Positions 57,801-64,000 of a stretch of DNA of 64,000 nucleotides are shown one piece after another; position 1 is the first letter of the stretch; each line of letters opens with the position of its first letter. A program made the translations under genes and the position numbers. Source of the stretch: DATBLE01 sp963775695 (GTDB taxonomy: Bacteria; Actinomycetota; Thermoleophilia; Gaiellales; Gaiellaceae); NCBI GenBank assembly GCA_963775695.1, contig CAVZJU010000006.1, positions 1-64,000 of the forward strand, written 5' to 3'. The notes under the pieces are model-generated. The model was not told where the DNA came from and ran no database searches. It was given only the letters and a program-made list of their open reading frames with translations.

Positions 57801-58280
57801 CCGCACCTCGCCGACCTCACGGAGCCCGATCCCCTCCGGCGGGTCGGCGGCGACGATCGCCTGCGTCGCGCTCGAGACGAGGATCTGCCCGCCATGGGCG
57901 GCCTCGCAGACACGTCGGCCGCGGTGCACGGCGATCCCGACGTACCGCTCGTCACTCAGCGACGCCTCGCCGGTGTGCAGTCCCATCCGCACCCGCACCT
58001 GGACATCACCGGGCCAGGCCTGGGCGGCGAGCGCCCGCTGGGCACCGACAGCCGCGCTTACGCCGCCCCCGGAGCTCGAAAAGGCGGCCAGCAGCGAGTC
58101 GCCCTGCGTGTCGACCTCGACGCCGTCGGCCTGGGTGAACGCGGCGCGGAGAACGTCGCGATGCGCTTCCAGCAGCTCGCCATAGCGGTCGCGGCCGATC
58201 GATTCGAGCAGCCGCGTCGACCCTTCGATGTCCGTGAAAAGGAACGTAACCGTCCCCTGCGGCAGTGTCCGATCGGGCAC
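54876..58280 (-). CDS. Class III cyclase - AAA ATPase - TPR - LuxR regulator
   Basis: An intact 1134-residue regulator. From the GTG at 58280 (a TTG further upstream is possible): a class III cyclase domain (GTVTFLFTDIEGSTRLLESI, VDTQGDSLLAAF, VRVRMGLHTGEASLSDERYV), then an ATPase with IILEGPAGIGKTSLLAEG and LALAVDDLQWSDPSSLHWL. A long helical repeat region follows, and the C-terminus is a LuxR helix-turn-helix (LTPSERRTAAMAAEGLSNRE, FVTLRTVEMHLSNAFRKLD). It is divergent from the MFS exporter with a 131-bp intergenic region, so it may control that gene. Its cyclase and ATPase parts resemble the broken gene at 40024-42820. Whether the cyclase is catalytic is not known. Confidence 0.9.
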   Translation of the reverse strand: MPDRTLPQGTVTFLFTDIEGSTRLLESIGRDRYGELLEAHRDVLRAAFTQADGVEVDTQGDSLLAAFSSSGGGVSAAVGAQRALAAQAWPGDVQVRVRMGLHTGEASLSDERYVGIAVHRGRRVCEAAHGGQILVSSATQAIVAADPPEGIGLREVGEVRLAGFEQPERLFQVIAEGLPEAFAGPRAARPWRDEQRALLERAEELASIDAAIAGAQSGAGKLIILEGPAGIGKTSLLAEGRVRAVNSGLAVLSARASELEAAFSFGVVRQLFETAVATAPNEEQSRLLGGAAGQAARLFSSGGSPEGAEEDVYALLHGLYWLTVNLSESGPLALAVDDLQWSDPSSLHWLTYLARRLEGMPVCVFATLRPIEEEHPLLTDLLADAATAIVRPNALSAPSVSELVQQELGADAEEAFSLACHHATGGNPLLLRELLRTLAGEDVAPVAASVPVVDRLAPDAVTRSVRLRLGRLPAEAARLARVVAVLGDRAEREQAAALANLERREIAPAAAALARMDLLRPEPPFSFVHPLVRNAVYESIPAQEREAEHARAAEVLAELEAPPEQIAAQLLLAAPESVPRAAELLRDAADRAASEAGLDSAARYLARALEEPLEDDERGELLLELGAVEANLGAPNLIAHLREAVSLAREPNRRAEASLALGHALYWAGEEEEGVDVLDRALAEHTGLNVELRHRLEAELVVNATRVPSQYVRARERLAQLDVTVDEGPGARVLVAGQAYHETAGGGDAERAATVALAALTAMSEEERARNYTGGAYVLLRTDRLDEGVRLLDATLSDVRRRGAVFHFSSLSMTRAIFQYMRGALIDAEADGRAALETLPHREVWIRPAAHGWLAQILVERGAAEEAAGLLDAVEATVSSDAFSRAPLLRGRALVEAARGDHRAALAHALELGDALASFGHTIPAASYPAWRSLAALEHHALGETQDARPLAQEEVELSRAWGVASTLGRALRICGLIEGGEGIGLIRESVAVLEPSPARLEHACALADLGAALRRANRRAEARDHLRQALELAERCGATLLAERAHEELIATGARPRRVVQTGAAALTPSERRTAAMAAEGLSNREIAQALFVTLRTVEMHLSNAFRKLDISSRTQLPAALAAGAEPLATTEA

Positions 58281-58411
58281 GTGCCTACCGTACCGCGCTT
58301 CGGTTGCAACCAAAGACTGCGGCTTTTCCTACGGGGGCGCCCCATCGCGAATGCAGGCCCTTCGGAAGCACCCTCCTTCCCATGCACCGCACCTACGAGA
58401 AGGAGGCAACG

Positions 58412-59869
58412 ATGCATCACAAGAAGAGCACCAAGACCCTCGCCGACAGCCACGACTCGCAGCCGCGGAAGTGGCTATTGCCGATCCTGCTCGTCGCGCA
58501 GCTGATGGTCATCCTCGACATCACCGCCGTGAACATCGCGATGCCGAGCATCGCCAAGCATCTGCACATCGCCGGCGCGACGATCAGCTGGACGATCACC
58601 AGCTACTCGCTGATCTTCGGCAGCCTGCTCCTCCTCGGCGGCCGCGCCGCCGACCTCCTGGGCCGCCGCCGGATGTTCGTGACCGGCCTGACCATATTCA
58701 CCACGTTCTCTCTCGGCTCCGCGCTGGCCACCTCGGCGGCAACCTTGTTTGCCGCCCGCGCCGGCCAGGGCCTCGGCGCGGCCATGCTCTCCCCGGCCGC
58801 CCTGTCGATCATCTCCAGCTCATTCCACGGCGAGGCCCGCGCCAAGGCGCTCGCCGCCTGGGGCGCCGTCGGCGGAGCCGGCGCAGCGCTCGGCGTCCTC
58901 CTCGGCGGCATCCTCACCCAGGTCGCCGACTGGCGGATGATCTTCTTCGTCAACCTGCCGGTCGCCATCGCCCTGTTCGCAGCGGCGACGAAGACCATAC
59001 CCGCCGACTCGGAGAAGCCGCGCTGGCGCGGCCTCGACACCCGCGGCGCACTGCTGGCAGTAGCCAGCATGGCGGCGATCGTCTTCGCGATCACCCAGGC
59101 GGACAAGGCCGGCTGGATCTCGGCTCAGACGCTGACTATCGGCGGGCTCGGCCTCGCCGGCCTCGCTGCCTTCGCCGCCTGCGAGCGGCGCACGGCGCAG
59201 CCGCTCCTTCGCATCGAGCGGCTCCGCGACCGGGCCCTCGGCGGCGGGCTGCTGCTGGCGCTGATCAACGCCGGACTGATGTTCGGGCTGTTCCTGCTCT
59301 GCTCCCTCTACCTGCAGATGGCACTCGGCCACGGCCCGCTCTCTACCGGCCTGGCGTTCATCCCGCTGGCTCTGTCGGCCGGCGCTGGCGCCCACGCCTC
59401 GGGCCACCTGATCAACCGCTACGGCCTGCGCTGGTCGGTCAGCCCGGCGCTCGTCGTTGCCGCCGCCGGACTGCTGCTCCTCTCCCGCATCCCCGCCGGC
59501 GGCTCCTACCTGCGTGACGTCCTGCCGGGAATGGTCCTGGCCGGGTTCGGCCTCGGCCTCTCGGGCGTCTCGATGGGCATCGGCGTCATGACAGGTGTTC
59601 GCCCGGACGAGGCCGGAATGTTCTCCGGGGCCAGCGCAACCACGCACGAGCTCGGCGGCACCTTCGGAATCGCGATCTACGCCAGCATCGCTGCCGCCGC
59701 CAGCGGCGGGATCGCGGTCGGCCCCGCGGCCGCAGCCGGGATCGCCCACGCGTTCCTGATCGCCGGCTTCGTCGCCCTGATCACCAGCGTCGCGGCCCTC
59801 GCCCTGCTTCCGGCAGCAAAGACCTTCCTGCCGAAGCTTCGGCTTGCCCCGGCGATGCCCACCCACTGA
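58412..59869 (+). CDS. DHA2-type MFS drug exporter (EmrB/QacA-like)
   Basis: A 485-residue exporter with about 14 membrane helices. The ATG at 58412 follows AGAAGGAGG by 5 bases. MVILDITAVNIAMPSIAKHL is the DHA2 motif D1 region, GGRAADLLGRRRMFVTGL is motif A, and GAVGGAGAALGVLLGGILTQ is motif C. It exports drugs or other hydrophobic compounds using the proton gradient. It is divergent from the cyclase-LuxR regulator and is followed by a broken membrane-protein gene. Confidence 0.93.
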   Translation: MHHKKSTKTLADSHDSQPRKWLLPILLVAQLMVILDITAVNIAMPSIAKHLHIAGATISWTITSYSLIFGSLLLLGGRAADLLGRRRMFVTGLTIFTTFSLGSALATSAATLFAARAGQGLGAAMLSPAALSIISSSFHGEARAKALAAWGAVGGAGAALGVLLGGILTQVADWRMIFFVNLPVAIALFAAATKTIPADSEKPRWRGLDTRGALLAVASMAAIVFAITQADKAGWISAQTLTIGGLGLAGLAAFAACERRTAQPLLRIERLRDRALGGGLLLALINAGLMFGLFLLCSLYLQMALGHGPLSTGLAFIPLALSAGAGAHASGHLINRYGLRWSVSPALVVAAAGLLLLSRIPAGGSYLRDVLPGMVLAGFGLGLSGVSMGIGVMTGVRPDEAGMFSGASATTHELGGTFGIAIYASIAAAASGGIAVGPAAAAGIAHAFLIAGFVALITSVAALALLPAAKTFLPKLRLAPAMPTH

Positions 59870-59927
59870 CCGCTTTGCACCACCTTCGACCAAACCCAGA
59901 TCGATCACATCGAAAGGAGAAACAGAA

Positions 59928-60604
59928 ATGGAAGCAACGGCACTGACAATCCAGACCCCGGCGCAGCCCGGACGCACCAAGAGGATCGCTGCGATCGCCA
60001 CGGCAATCACCGCCCTCGTCCTCGCCGTGACCGGAGCCGTCGCCCTCGGCGCGAACGCTCTCCGCGACGGCAACGGCTACTTCAACTGGCCGACCGAGAC
60101 CTTCACCAGCAATGGGTACGCGATCACGATGAAGACCGTCGACATCTCCCACGCTCCGAAGTGGGCATTCGACAAGGCAGGGCTGGACAGCGTCCGCGTC
60201 AAGGCCACAGCGACGGCCGGCTGTTCATCGGCATCGCCCGCGCCGACGATCTCGAGCGATACCTCCGCGGCACTGAGCACGACGACGTTTCGAGCCTGAG
60301 CTACAACCCGTTCCAGGTCAGCTACGACCACACGAACGGCCAGGCGCCTCATCGTGCTCCGGGCAAGGAGAAGTTCTGGATCAAGTCGACGACCGGTCCC
60401 GGAAACGTGGCCTTGGCCTGGAAGCCTCAGCCCGGCAAGTGGCGGGCGATCATCATGAACGCCGACGGATCACGTGGCGTGACCGCTGCTCTCAAGCTCG
60501 GTGCTCGCACCGACCTGCTGTGGTGGATCGGCGCCGCCCTTCTCGGGTTCGGCGTGATCGCTGCCGCAGGTGCCGGGATGTTCTACTGCTCAGCGCGCAG
60601 ATAG
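59928..60604 (+). pseudogene. Two-helix membrane protein, frameshifted
   Basis: The ATG at 59928 follows AAAGGAGAAAC. The first frame has a membrane helix (IAAIATAITALVLAVTGAVA) and an exported part to VRVKATAT. After a one-base loss near 60215 the other frame continues GRLFIGIARADDLERYLRGT, PGNVALAWKPQPGKWRAIIM and a C-terminal helix (WWIGAALLGFGVIAAAGAGM). Restored, it has ~225 residues: two helices flanking one exported beta-rich domain. No family is recognised. It is 58 bp downstream of the MFS gene and probably co-transcribed. Confidence 0.65.
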
Positions 60605-60652
60605 CACGTCCTGCTTGACATGCAAAACGCACTCGTGAGATGGTGGTTGGGT

Positions 60653-60686
60653 CAAACCCGGTGGCTCTTCGGAGTTGCCGGGTTTG
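60653..60686 (+). terminator. Hairpin after the MFS operon
   Basis: CAAACCCGG and CCGGGTTTG form a perfect 9-bp stem with a 16-base loop, 49 bp after the stop at 60604 and before the oxidoreductase start. There is no long U-run. A TTGACA at 60615-60620 lies just upstream but lacks a good -10. Confidence 0.5.
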
Positions 60687-60762
60687 GCGTCTGTGCAAGG
60701 CCTTACGGCGCAGTCGCTGTACGGCTCTGAGGCACGAGCTGACGACTCGAGTGGGGTAGTCG

Positions 60763-61728
60763 GTGAAGGCGATCATTCGGAATGCGTACGGCTCGGTCGA
60801 GGTTCTGCGACTTGCCGAGACTGGCACGCCTGTTGAGCGCGAACGCGAGGTGCTGGTGCGCGTGCAGGCGGCGGGCCTCGACCAGGGGGTATGGCACCTG
60901 ATGACCGGGACGCCGTACGCGATGCGCCTGGCGGGCTTCGGCATGCGCGCTCCGAAGAACCCGCTGCTCGGGTACGACGTGGCCGGACGCGTCGAGGCAG
61001 TTGGGGCGCAGGTGACGGAGTTTCGGCCGGGGCAGGAGGTGTTCGGCACCTGCCGCGGGTCCTTCGCCGAGTACGCCGTCGCTCGCCCGGATCGCCTCTT
61101 GCCCAAGCCGGACACTGTGAGCTTCGAGCAGGCTGCGGCCGTCCCGATCTCCGGCTTCGCGGCACTGCAGGCGGTCCGCCACGGAGGAGTCCGCGCCGGC
61201 CGGCAGGTGTTGATCATCGGTGCGGGCGGGGGCGTCGGGACGTTCGCAGTGCAGATTGCGAAGGCGGACGGGGCCGAGGTGACCGGTGTCAGCAGTGCGT
61301 CGAAGACCGAGCTCGTGCGCTCGATCGGCGCCGACCACGTGATCGACTACACGCGAGAGGATTTCGCCGACGGTCGCAACCGGTACGACGTCATTCTCGA
61401 TATCGCCGGCAACCGCCCGCTTTCGGAACTCCGGCGGGCGTTGACTCCGCGGGGGACACTGGTGATCGTGGGCGCGGAGGACGCAGGCAACTGGCTCGGC
61501 ATCCGCCGTCAGCTGCGCGCCGCCGCGCTCTCGCCGTTCGTCCGGCAGAAGCTCGGTTTCTTCATCTCGAAGGAGCGGCGGGAGGACCTGGAAGAGCTTC
61601 GGAAGCGGCTCGAAGCCGGCACGATCAGGCCCGTCGTCGACAGGACGTTCCCGCTCGAAGAGGTGCCTGCCGCGATCCGCTACCTCAGAGACGGTCGCGC
61701 ACACGGCAAGGTCGTCATCGCCATCTGA
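60763..61728 (+). CDS. Quinone oxidoreductase-like MDR protein
   Basis: A 321-residue zinc-independent medium-chain dehydrogenase/reductase. MKAIIRNAYGSVEVLRLAE is the usual opening, NPLLGYDVAGRVEAVGAQV the catalytic-domain core, and VLIIGAGGGVGTFAVQIAKA the NADPH-binding fold (GxGGVG). It lacks the catalytic Cys/His zinc site and the structural four-Cys lobe. It reduces quinones or enones in this family. The GTG at 60763 has only a weak GGGG site. It ends 28 bp from the convergent copy C winged-helix gene. Confidence 0.88.
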   Translation: MKAIIRNAYGSVEVLRLAETGTPVEREREVLVRVQAAGLDQGVWHLMTGTPYAMRLAGFGMRAPKNPLLGYDVAGRVEAVGAQVTEFRPGQEVFGTCRGSFAEYAVARPDRLLPKPDTVSFEQAAAVPISGFAALQAVRHGGVRAGRQVLIIGAGGGVGTFAVQIAKADGAEVTGVSSASKTELVRSIGADHVIDYTREDFADGRNRYDVILDIAGNRPLSELRRALTPRGTLVIVGAEDAGNWLGIRRQLRAAALSPFVRQKLGFFISKERREDLEELRKRLEAGTIRPVVDRTFPLEEVPAAIRYLRDGRAHGKVVIAI

Positions 61729-61756
61729 CCGCTGCCAACAGTTCCCGCCAGCAGGG

Positions 61757-62107
61757 CTATGTCGATTGTCGAGCAATCGTGTAAACGCCATGACGTAAGC
61801 GCTGGAACGTCGGCCGGTCGCCTGAAGCACCCGCGGCGAGGGCTGCCTTTACCGACGGCCACAGAAGGGATGCACCCGCAGCCCGCTCGGCCGCAGCGTG
61901 GATTTCCCGTGCCCGCATTGGTTGACCAGCACCCGTGAGCACCAGGCTGACCAGGTCGAATACTCGGATCGGCTTGGGCGGGGCGGCTCGAGGCTCCCGC
62001 AGATTGCCTGCCGCCCTCTTTAGGAGTTCGCCCTGGAGTTGATTGAGCCTCTTTAGCAGGGTTTTATTTCTTTCAAGGGGGTTCGAAAGTGCTCCGTTTA
62101 GTTCCAA
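61757..62107 (-). CDS. Small winged-helix (HARE-HTH-like) protein, copy C
   Basis: A 116-residue paralogue of copies A and B. The start at TTG 62107 corresponds to the ATG of copy A (MELNGALSNPL versus MELNGALSNPF). The N-terminal helix (TLLKRLNQLQGELLKRAA), the linker (EPRAAPPKPIRVF) and the winged helix (LVSLVLTGAGQPMRARE, IHAAAERAAGASLLWPSVKA, FQRLRHGVYTIA) are all retained. The ATG-to-TTG change may lower expression. The leader repeat lies at 62078-62161. Confidence 0.72.
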   Translation of the reverse strand: MELNGALSNPLERNKTLLKRLNQLQGELLKRAAGNLREPRAAPPKPIRVFDLVSLVLTGAGQPMRAREIHAAAERAAGASLLWPSVKAALAAGASGDRPTFQRLRHGVYTIARQST

Positions 62108-62161
62108 TTCCCTCAATTTCCAGGGAGAGTCGGAAGAACCAACGCGCTACGTACGAACCCC
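62078..62161 (-). repeat. Leader repeat, copy C
   Basis: An 84-bp unit from GGGGTTCGAA to TACGAACCCC, including the first codons of the copy C gene. It is the most diverged copy: the CAGGGGTCACG core has become CAGGGAGAGTCG, so the GGGGT/ACCCC pairing of the other copies is weakened. Confidence 0.7.
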
Positions 62162-62299
62162 AGCGCGGTACAGGTGGCAGCAGTGAGAGTGCGCGATGGT
62201 CCTCGCGACTGTGCCTTTTCCCTCGAGGGGCAGGCAGACCTCGGGCACTTGACCGGGCCTATCGACTGGACCCTCACAGGCGCCTGGATCGAGACCGTC

Positions 62300-62328
62300 T
62301 TGACGCCTCATCTTCTTGGTCGTATGCT
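62300..62328 (+). promoter_or_regulatory. Sigma70-type promoter of the TetR operon (near-leaderless)
   Basis: TTGACG (62300-62305), a 17-base spacer and TATGCT (62323-62328) form a good -35/-10 pair. Transcription would start near 62335, just before the GTG at 62337, so the TetR mRNA would be leaderless or nearly so. Confidence 0.6.
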
Positions 62329-62336
62329 TTAGGCAA

Positions 62337-62981
62337 GTGATTAACTCCCCGCAGGAAGACGTCGCGGGCGGGGCGGCTCGCCCGACGCGGGAGCGAATCC
62401 TGCGCGCGACTTCCGAGCTCATGGCCGAGATCGGGATCGACCGTGTCCGGACGCGGGCGGTGGCCGAGCGGGCCGGCGTCAACCCGGCGCTCGTCCACTA
62501 CCACTTCGGCTCGATGTCGGCGCTGGTCCTCGAGGCGGCCGAGCACTCGCTCGTCCGCGAGCTCGGGCCGTCGATCGAGGCGCTGCAGTCGGGCGCCACC
62601 ATCCACGATGGCGTCCGCGCGATCCTCCAGTGGATCGAGTGCCACGGGGAGCGGACCCCGGGCTCGACGATCCTCGCCGAGGCGATGGTGAAGGCCACCC
62701 GCGACCCCGCCTTCCGCCGGTGGACGCGGCACGCCTCGCGCCGCTTCCGCGCGCTGCTCCTGGAGCGGCTCGAGGCCGCTCGGGACGGCGGCGAGCTCGA
62801 TCGGGATCTCGACCTCGAGGCCACCGCCCTGCTGCTGGCCGCAGCGCTCGACGGCCTCCTCTTCCACCGCCTCGTCGACCCGAAGCTGGACGTCAGGCGG
62901 GCGGCCGAGCCCCTGGACGCGATGCTCCGGCCGACACCCGCCGCCAAACGGGACCGACGCGGGAGGGCGTCCGATGCGTGA
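62337..62981 (+). CDS. TetR/AcrR-family regulator
   Basis: About 214 residues from a GTG at 62337, chosen because the -10 at 62323 leaves no room for an earlier start. The helix-turn-helix is RPTRERILRATSELMAEIGI and VAERAGVNPALVHYHFGSMS. The C-terminal ligand domain (ILAEAMVKATRDPAFRRW, LDLEATALLLAAALDGLLFH) is generic. The gene overlaps the ABC ATPase gene by 8 bp and probably represses the operon in response to an exported compound. Confidence 0.9.
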   Translation: MINSPQEDVAGGAARPTRERILRATSELMAEIGIDRVRTRAVAERAGVNPALVHYHFGSMSALVLEAAEHSLVRELGPSIEALQSGATIHDGVRAILQWIECHGERTPGSTILAEAMVKATRDPAFRRWTRHASRRFRALLLERLEAARDGGELDRDLDLEATALLLAAALDGLLFHRLVDPKLDVRRAAEPLDAMLRPTPAAKRDRRGRASDA

Positions 62982-63702
62982 GGAGCCGCGCCGCGGCGCG
63001 ACGCTGCGGCTCGAGAACGTCGTCAAGACCTACGGCAGCGGCGAGATCGCCGTGCACGCCCTGCGAGGGATCGACCTGGACGTGGGCGCCGGCGATTTCG
63101 CCGTCCTGCTCGGGCCGAGCGGGTCGGGGAAGACGACGCTCCTGAACGTCGTGGGCGGCATCGAGTCCCCCACCTCGGGACGGGTCGTCGCCGACGGCGT
63201 CGACCTGACGTCGCTGGACGCCGACGGGCGAACCGAGTATCGGCGCAGCCACGCGGGCTTCGTGTTCCAGTTCTTCAACCTCATCCCGACGCTCACCGCA
63301 CGTGAGAACGTCGGGCTGATCGCCGAGCTCACCGGCATGTCCGACGAGCAGGCAGTGGCCACGGTGCTGCGCGAGGTGGGCCTCGACGGGCGGATGGATC
63401 ACTTCCCGGGTGGCCTCTCCGGCGGCGAGCAGCAGCGCGTCGCGATCGCCCGCGCCCTCGTGAAGGACCCGCCGCTCCTCCTGTGCGACGAGCCTACGGG
63501 CTCACTCGACCAGGAGACGGGGCGCGCCGTCCTCGATCTCCTCCGCCGCGTGAACGAGGAGCGCGGGTGCACCGTCCTCCTGGTCACGCACAACTCCGCC
63601 ATCGCCGAGATGGCCGACCGCGTGATCCGCATGCGCTCGGGGGCGCTCGAGGACGACCGGCGAAACCCCGCGCCGGTGCTCGCGGAGGCGCTGCGCTGGT
63701 GA
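62974..63702 (+). CDS. LolD/MacB-type ABC transporter ATPase
   Basis: A 242-residue ATPase of the MacB/LolD/FtsE group. Motifs: Walker A LLGPSGSGKTTLLNVVGG, Q-loop FVFQFFNLIPTLTARENV, signature LSGGEQQRVAIARAL, Walker B LLLCDEPTGSLD and H-loop LLVTHN. It overlaps the TetR gene by 8 bp and the FtsX-like permease start by 4 bp (GTGA). Such pairs extract or export lipids, lipoproteins or peptides. Entirely intact. Confidence 0.94.
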   Translation: MREEPRRGATLRLENVVKTYGSGEIAVHALRGIDLDVGAGDFAVLLGPSGSGKTTLLNVVGGIESPTSGRVVADGVDLTSLDADGRTEYRRSHAGFVFQFFNLIPTLTARENVGLIAELTGMSDEQAVATVLREVGLDGRMDHFPGGLSGGEQQRVAIARALVKDPPLLLCDEPTGSLDQETGRAVLDLLRRVNEERGCTVLLVTHNSAIAEMADRVIRMRSGALEDDRRNPAPVLAEALRW

Positions 63703-64000
63703 GACTGCTGCGGCTGAAGCGCCGCCGCGATCTGGGACGGCAGCGGGCCCAGTTCGGAGCCGTGGTCGCCACGCTGTTCCTCGGCGTGGCGCTGTTCGTG
63801 GCCACGTACGACGCCTACCGGAACCTCGACGCCTCCTACCGGGAGCTCTACACGCAGCTCCGCTTCGCCGACCTGACGGTGACCGGCGGGCCGACCGGCG
63901 AGCTGGCCGGACGGGCGCGGGCCGGCGGCGCCGCGGCGACGATCCGGACCGTGGCCGACGTGCCCTTCGAGGTCGGCGGCTCGAAGCTCCTGGGACGGGT
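63699..64000 (+). CDS. FtsX-like ABC permease (partial, runs off the window)
   Basis: The GTG at 63699 overlaps the ATPase stop. The frame reads VRLLRLKRRRDLGRQRAQFG and a first membrane helix (AVVATLFLGVALFVATYDAY), followed by the start of an exported domain (YRELYTQLRFADLTVTGGPT) of the MacB periplasmic-core type. The remaining helices lie outside the window. Confidence 0.8.
   Translation, partial: MRLLRLKRRRDLGRQRAQFGAVVATLFLGVALFVATYDAYRNLDASYRELYTQLRFADLTVTGGPTGELAGRARAGGAAATIRTVADVPFEVGGSKLLGR

Noticed and set aside
60615..60643. TTGACA at 60615 as a promoter for the oxidoreductase gene
   Set aside because: No acceptable -10 is found 16-18 bases downstream, and a hairpin lies between it and the gene.

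Overview
The window is GC-rich DNA (roughly two thirds G+C by eye) with strong G/C third-position preference, many GTG and TTG starts, and 4-base start/stop overlaps. The gene content (DUF2254, cyclase/AAA/TPR/LuxR regulators, LuxR two-component systems, MMPL, ClpC, polyprenyl-phosphate-sugar enzymes) suggests an actinobacterium, plausibly the Thermoleophilia (Gaiellales/Solirubrobacterales). That placement is inferred from gene families, not from a marker gene. No rRNA, tRNA or CRISPR array was seen.

Region 1 (1-9.4 kb): acetolactate decarboxylase, an MMPL exporter, a Kef-like antiporter, a DUF2254 membrane protein, the remnant of an ABC transporter ATPase, a NarL-type histidine kinase/response regulator pair and a beta-propeller protein. 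Region 2 (9.4-32.8 kb): a large minus-strand cell-surface block. It holds a second beta-propeller protein and a run of tightly overlapping genes from a LuxR regulator (27.0 kb) down to 10.3 kb. These encode a receiver-like protein, a GT2-GtrA-HprK-like fusion, a GT39 glycosyltransferase, a phospholipase-C-like phosphoesterase, a membrane protein with a C-terminal zinc-finger motif, a GH99-like protein, a metallophosphoesterase with FnIII and DNRLRE modules, a sugar-1-phosphate nucleotidyltransferase, a cupin, a DUF11-like protein and a DNRLRE-GH99-phosphoesterase. Upstream lie a second LuxR regulator and a 1442-residue metallophosphoesterase with seven FnIII and two LamG-like modules. Together this looks like a system that makes a nucleotide sugar, moves the sugar to a lipid carrier, puts it on exported molecules, and secretes phosphatases and glycosidases.

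Region 3 (32.8-36.6 kb): insertion-sequence debris. A TetR fragment, a methyltransferase fragment, a 3'-truncated IS5-family element and an IS630-family element with perfect 17-bp ends lie next to a frameshifted fic gene. Region 4 (36.6-54.2 kb): intact clpC beside a series of frameshifted genes (cyclase-ATPase-TPR, SARP-cyclase-ATPase-TPR, a kinase/BTAD chimera, a multicopper oxidase with two heavy-metal-binding modules, a flavin monooxygenase). Many breaks look like single missing bases. Three copies of a small winged-helix gene (here and at 62 kb) share a conserved 78-84 bp leader with inverted ends, and a fourth leader stands alone at 36.8 kb.

Region 5 (54.2-64 kb): a CopZ-like chaperone with small neighbours, an intact cyclase-AAA-LuxR regulator divergent from a DHA2 MFS exporter, a frameshifted membrane protein, a quinone-oxidoreductase-like protein, the third winged-helix gene, and a TetR / LolD-like ATPase / FtsX-like permease operon that runs off the end of the window.
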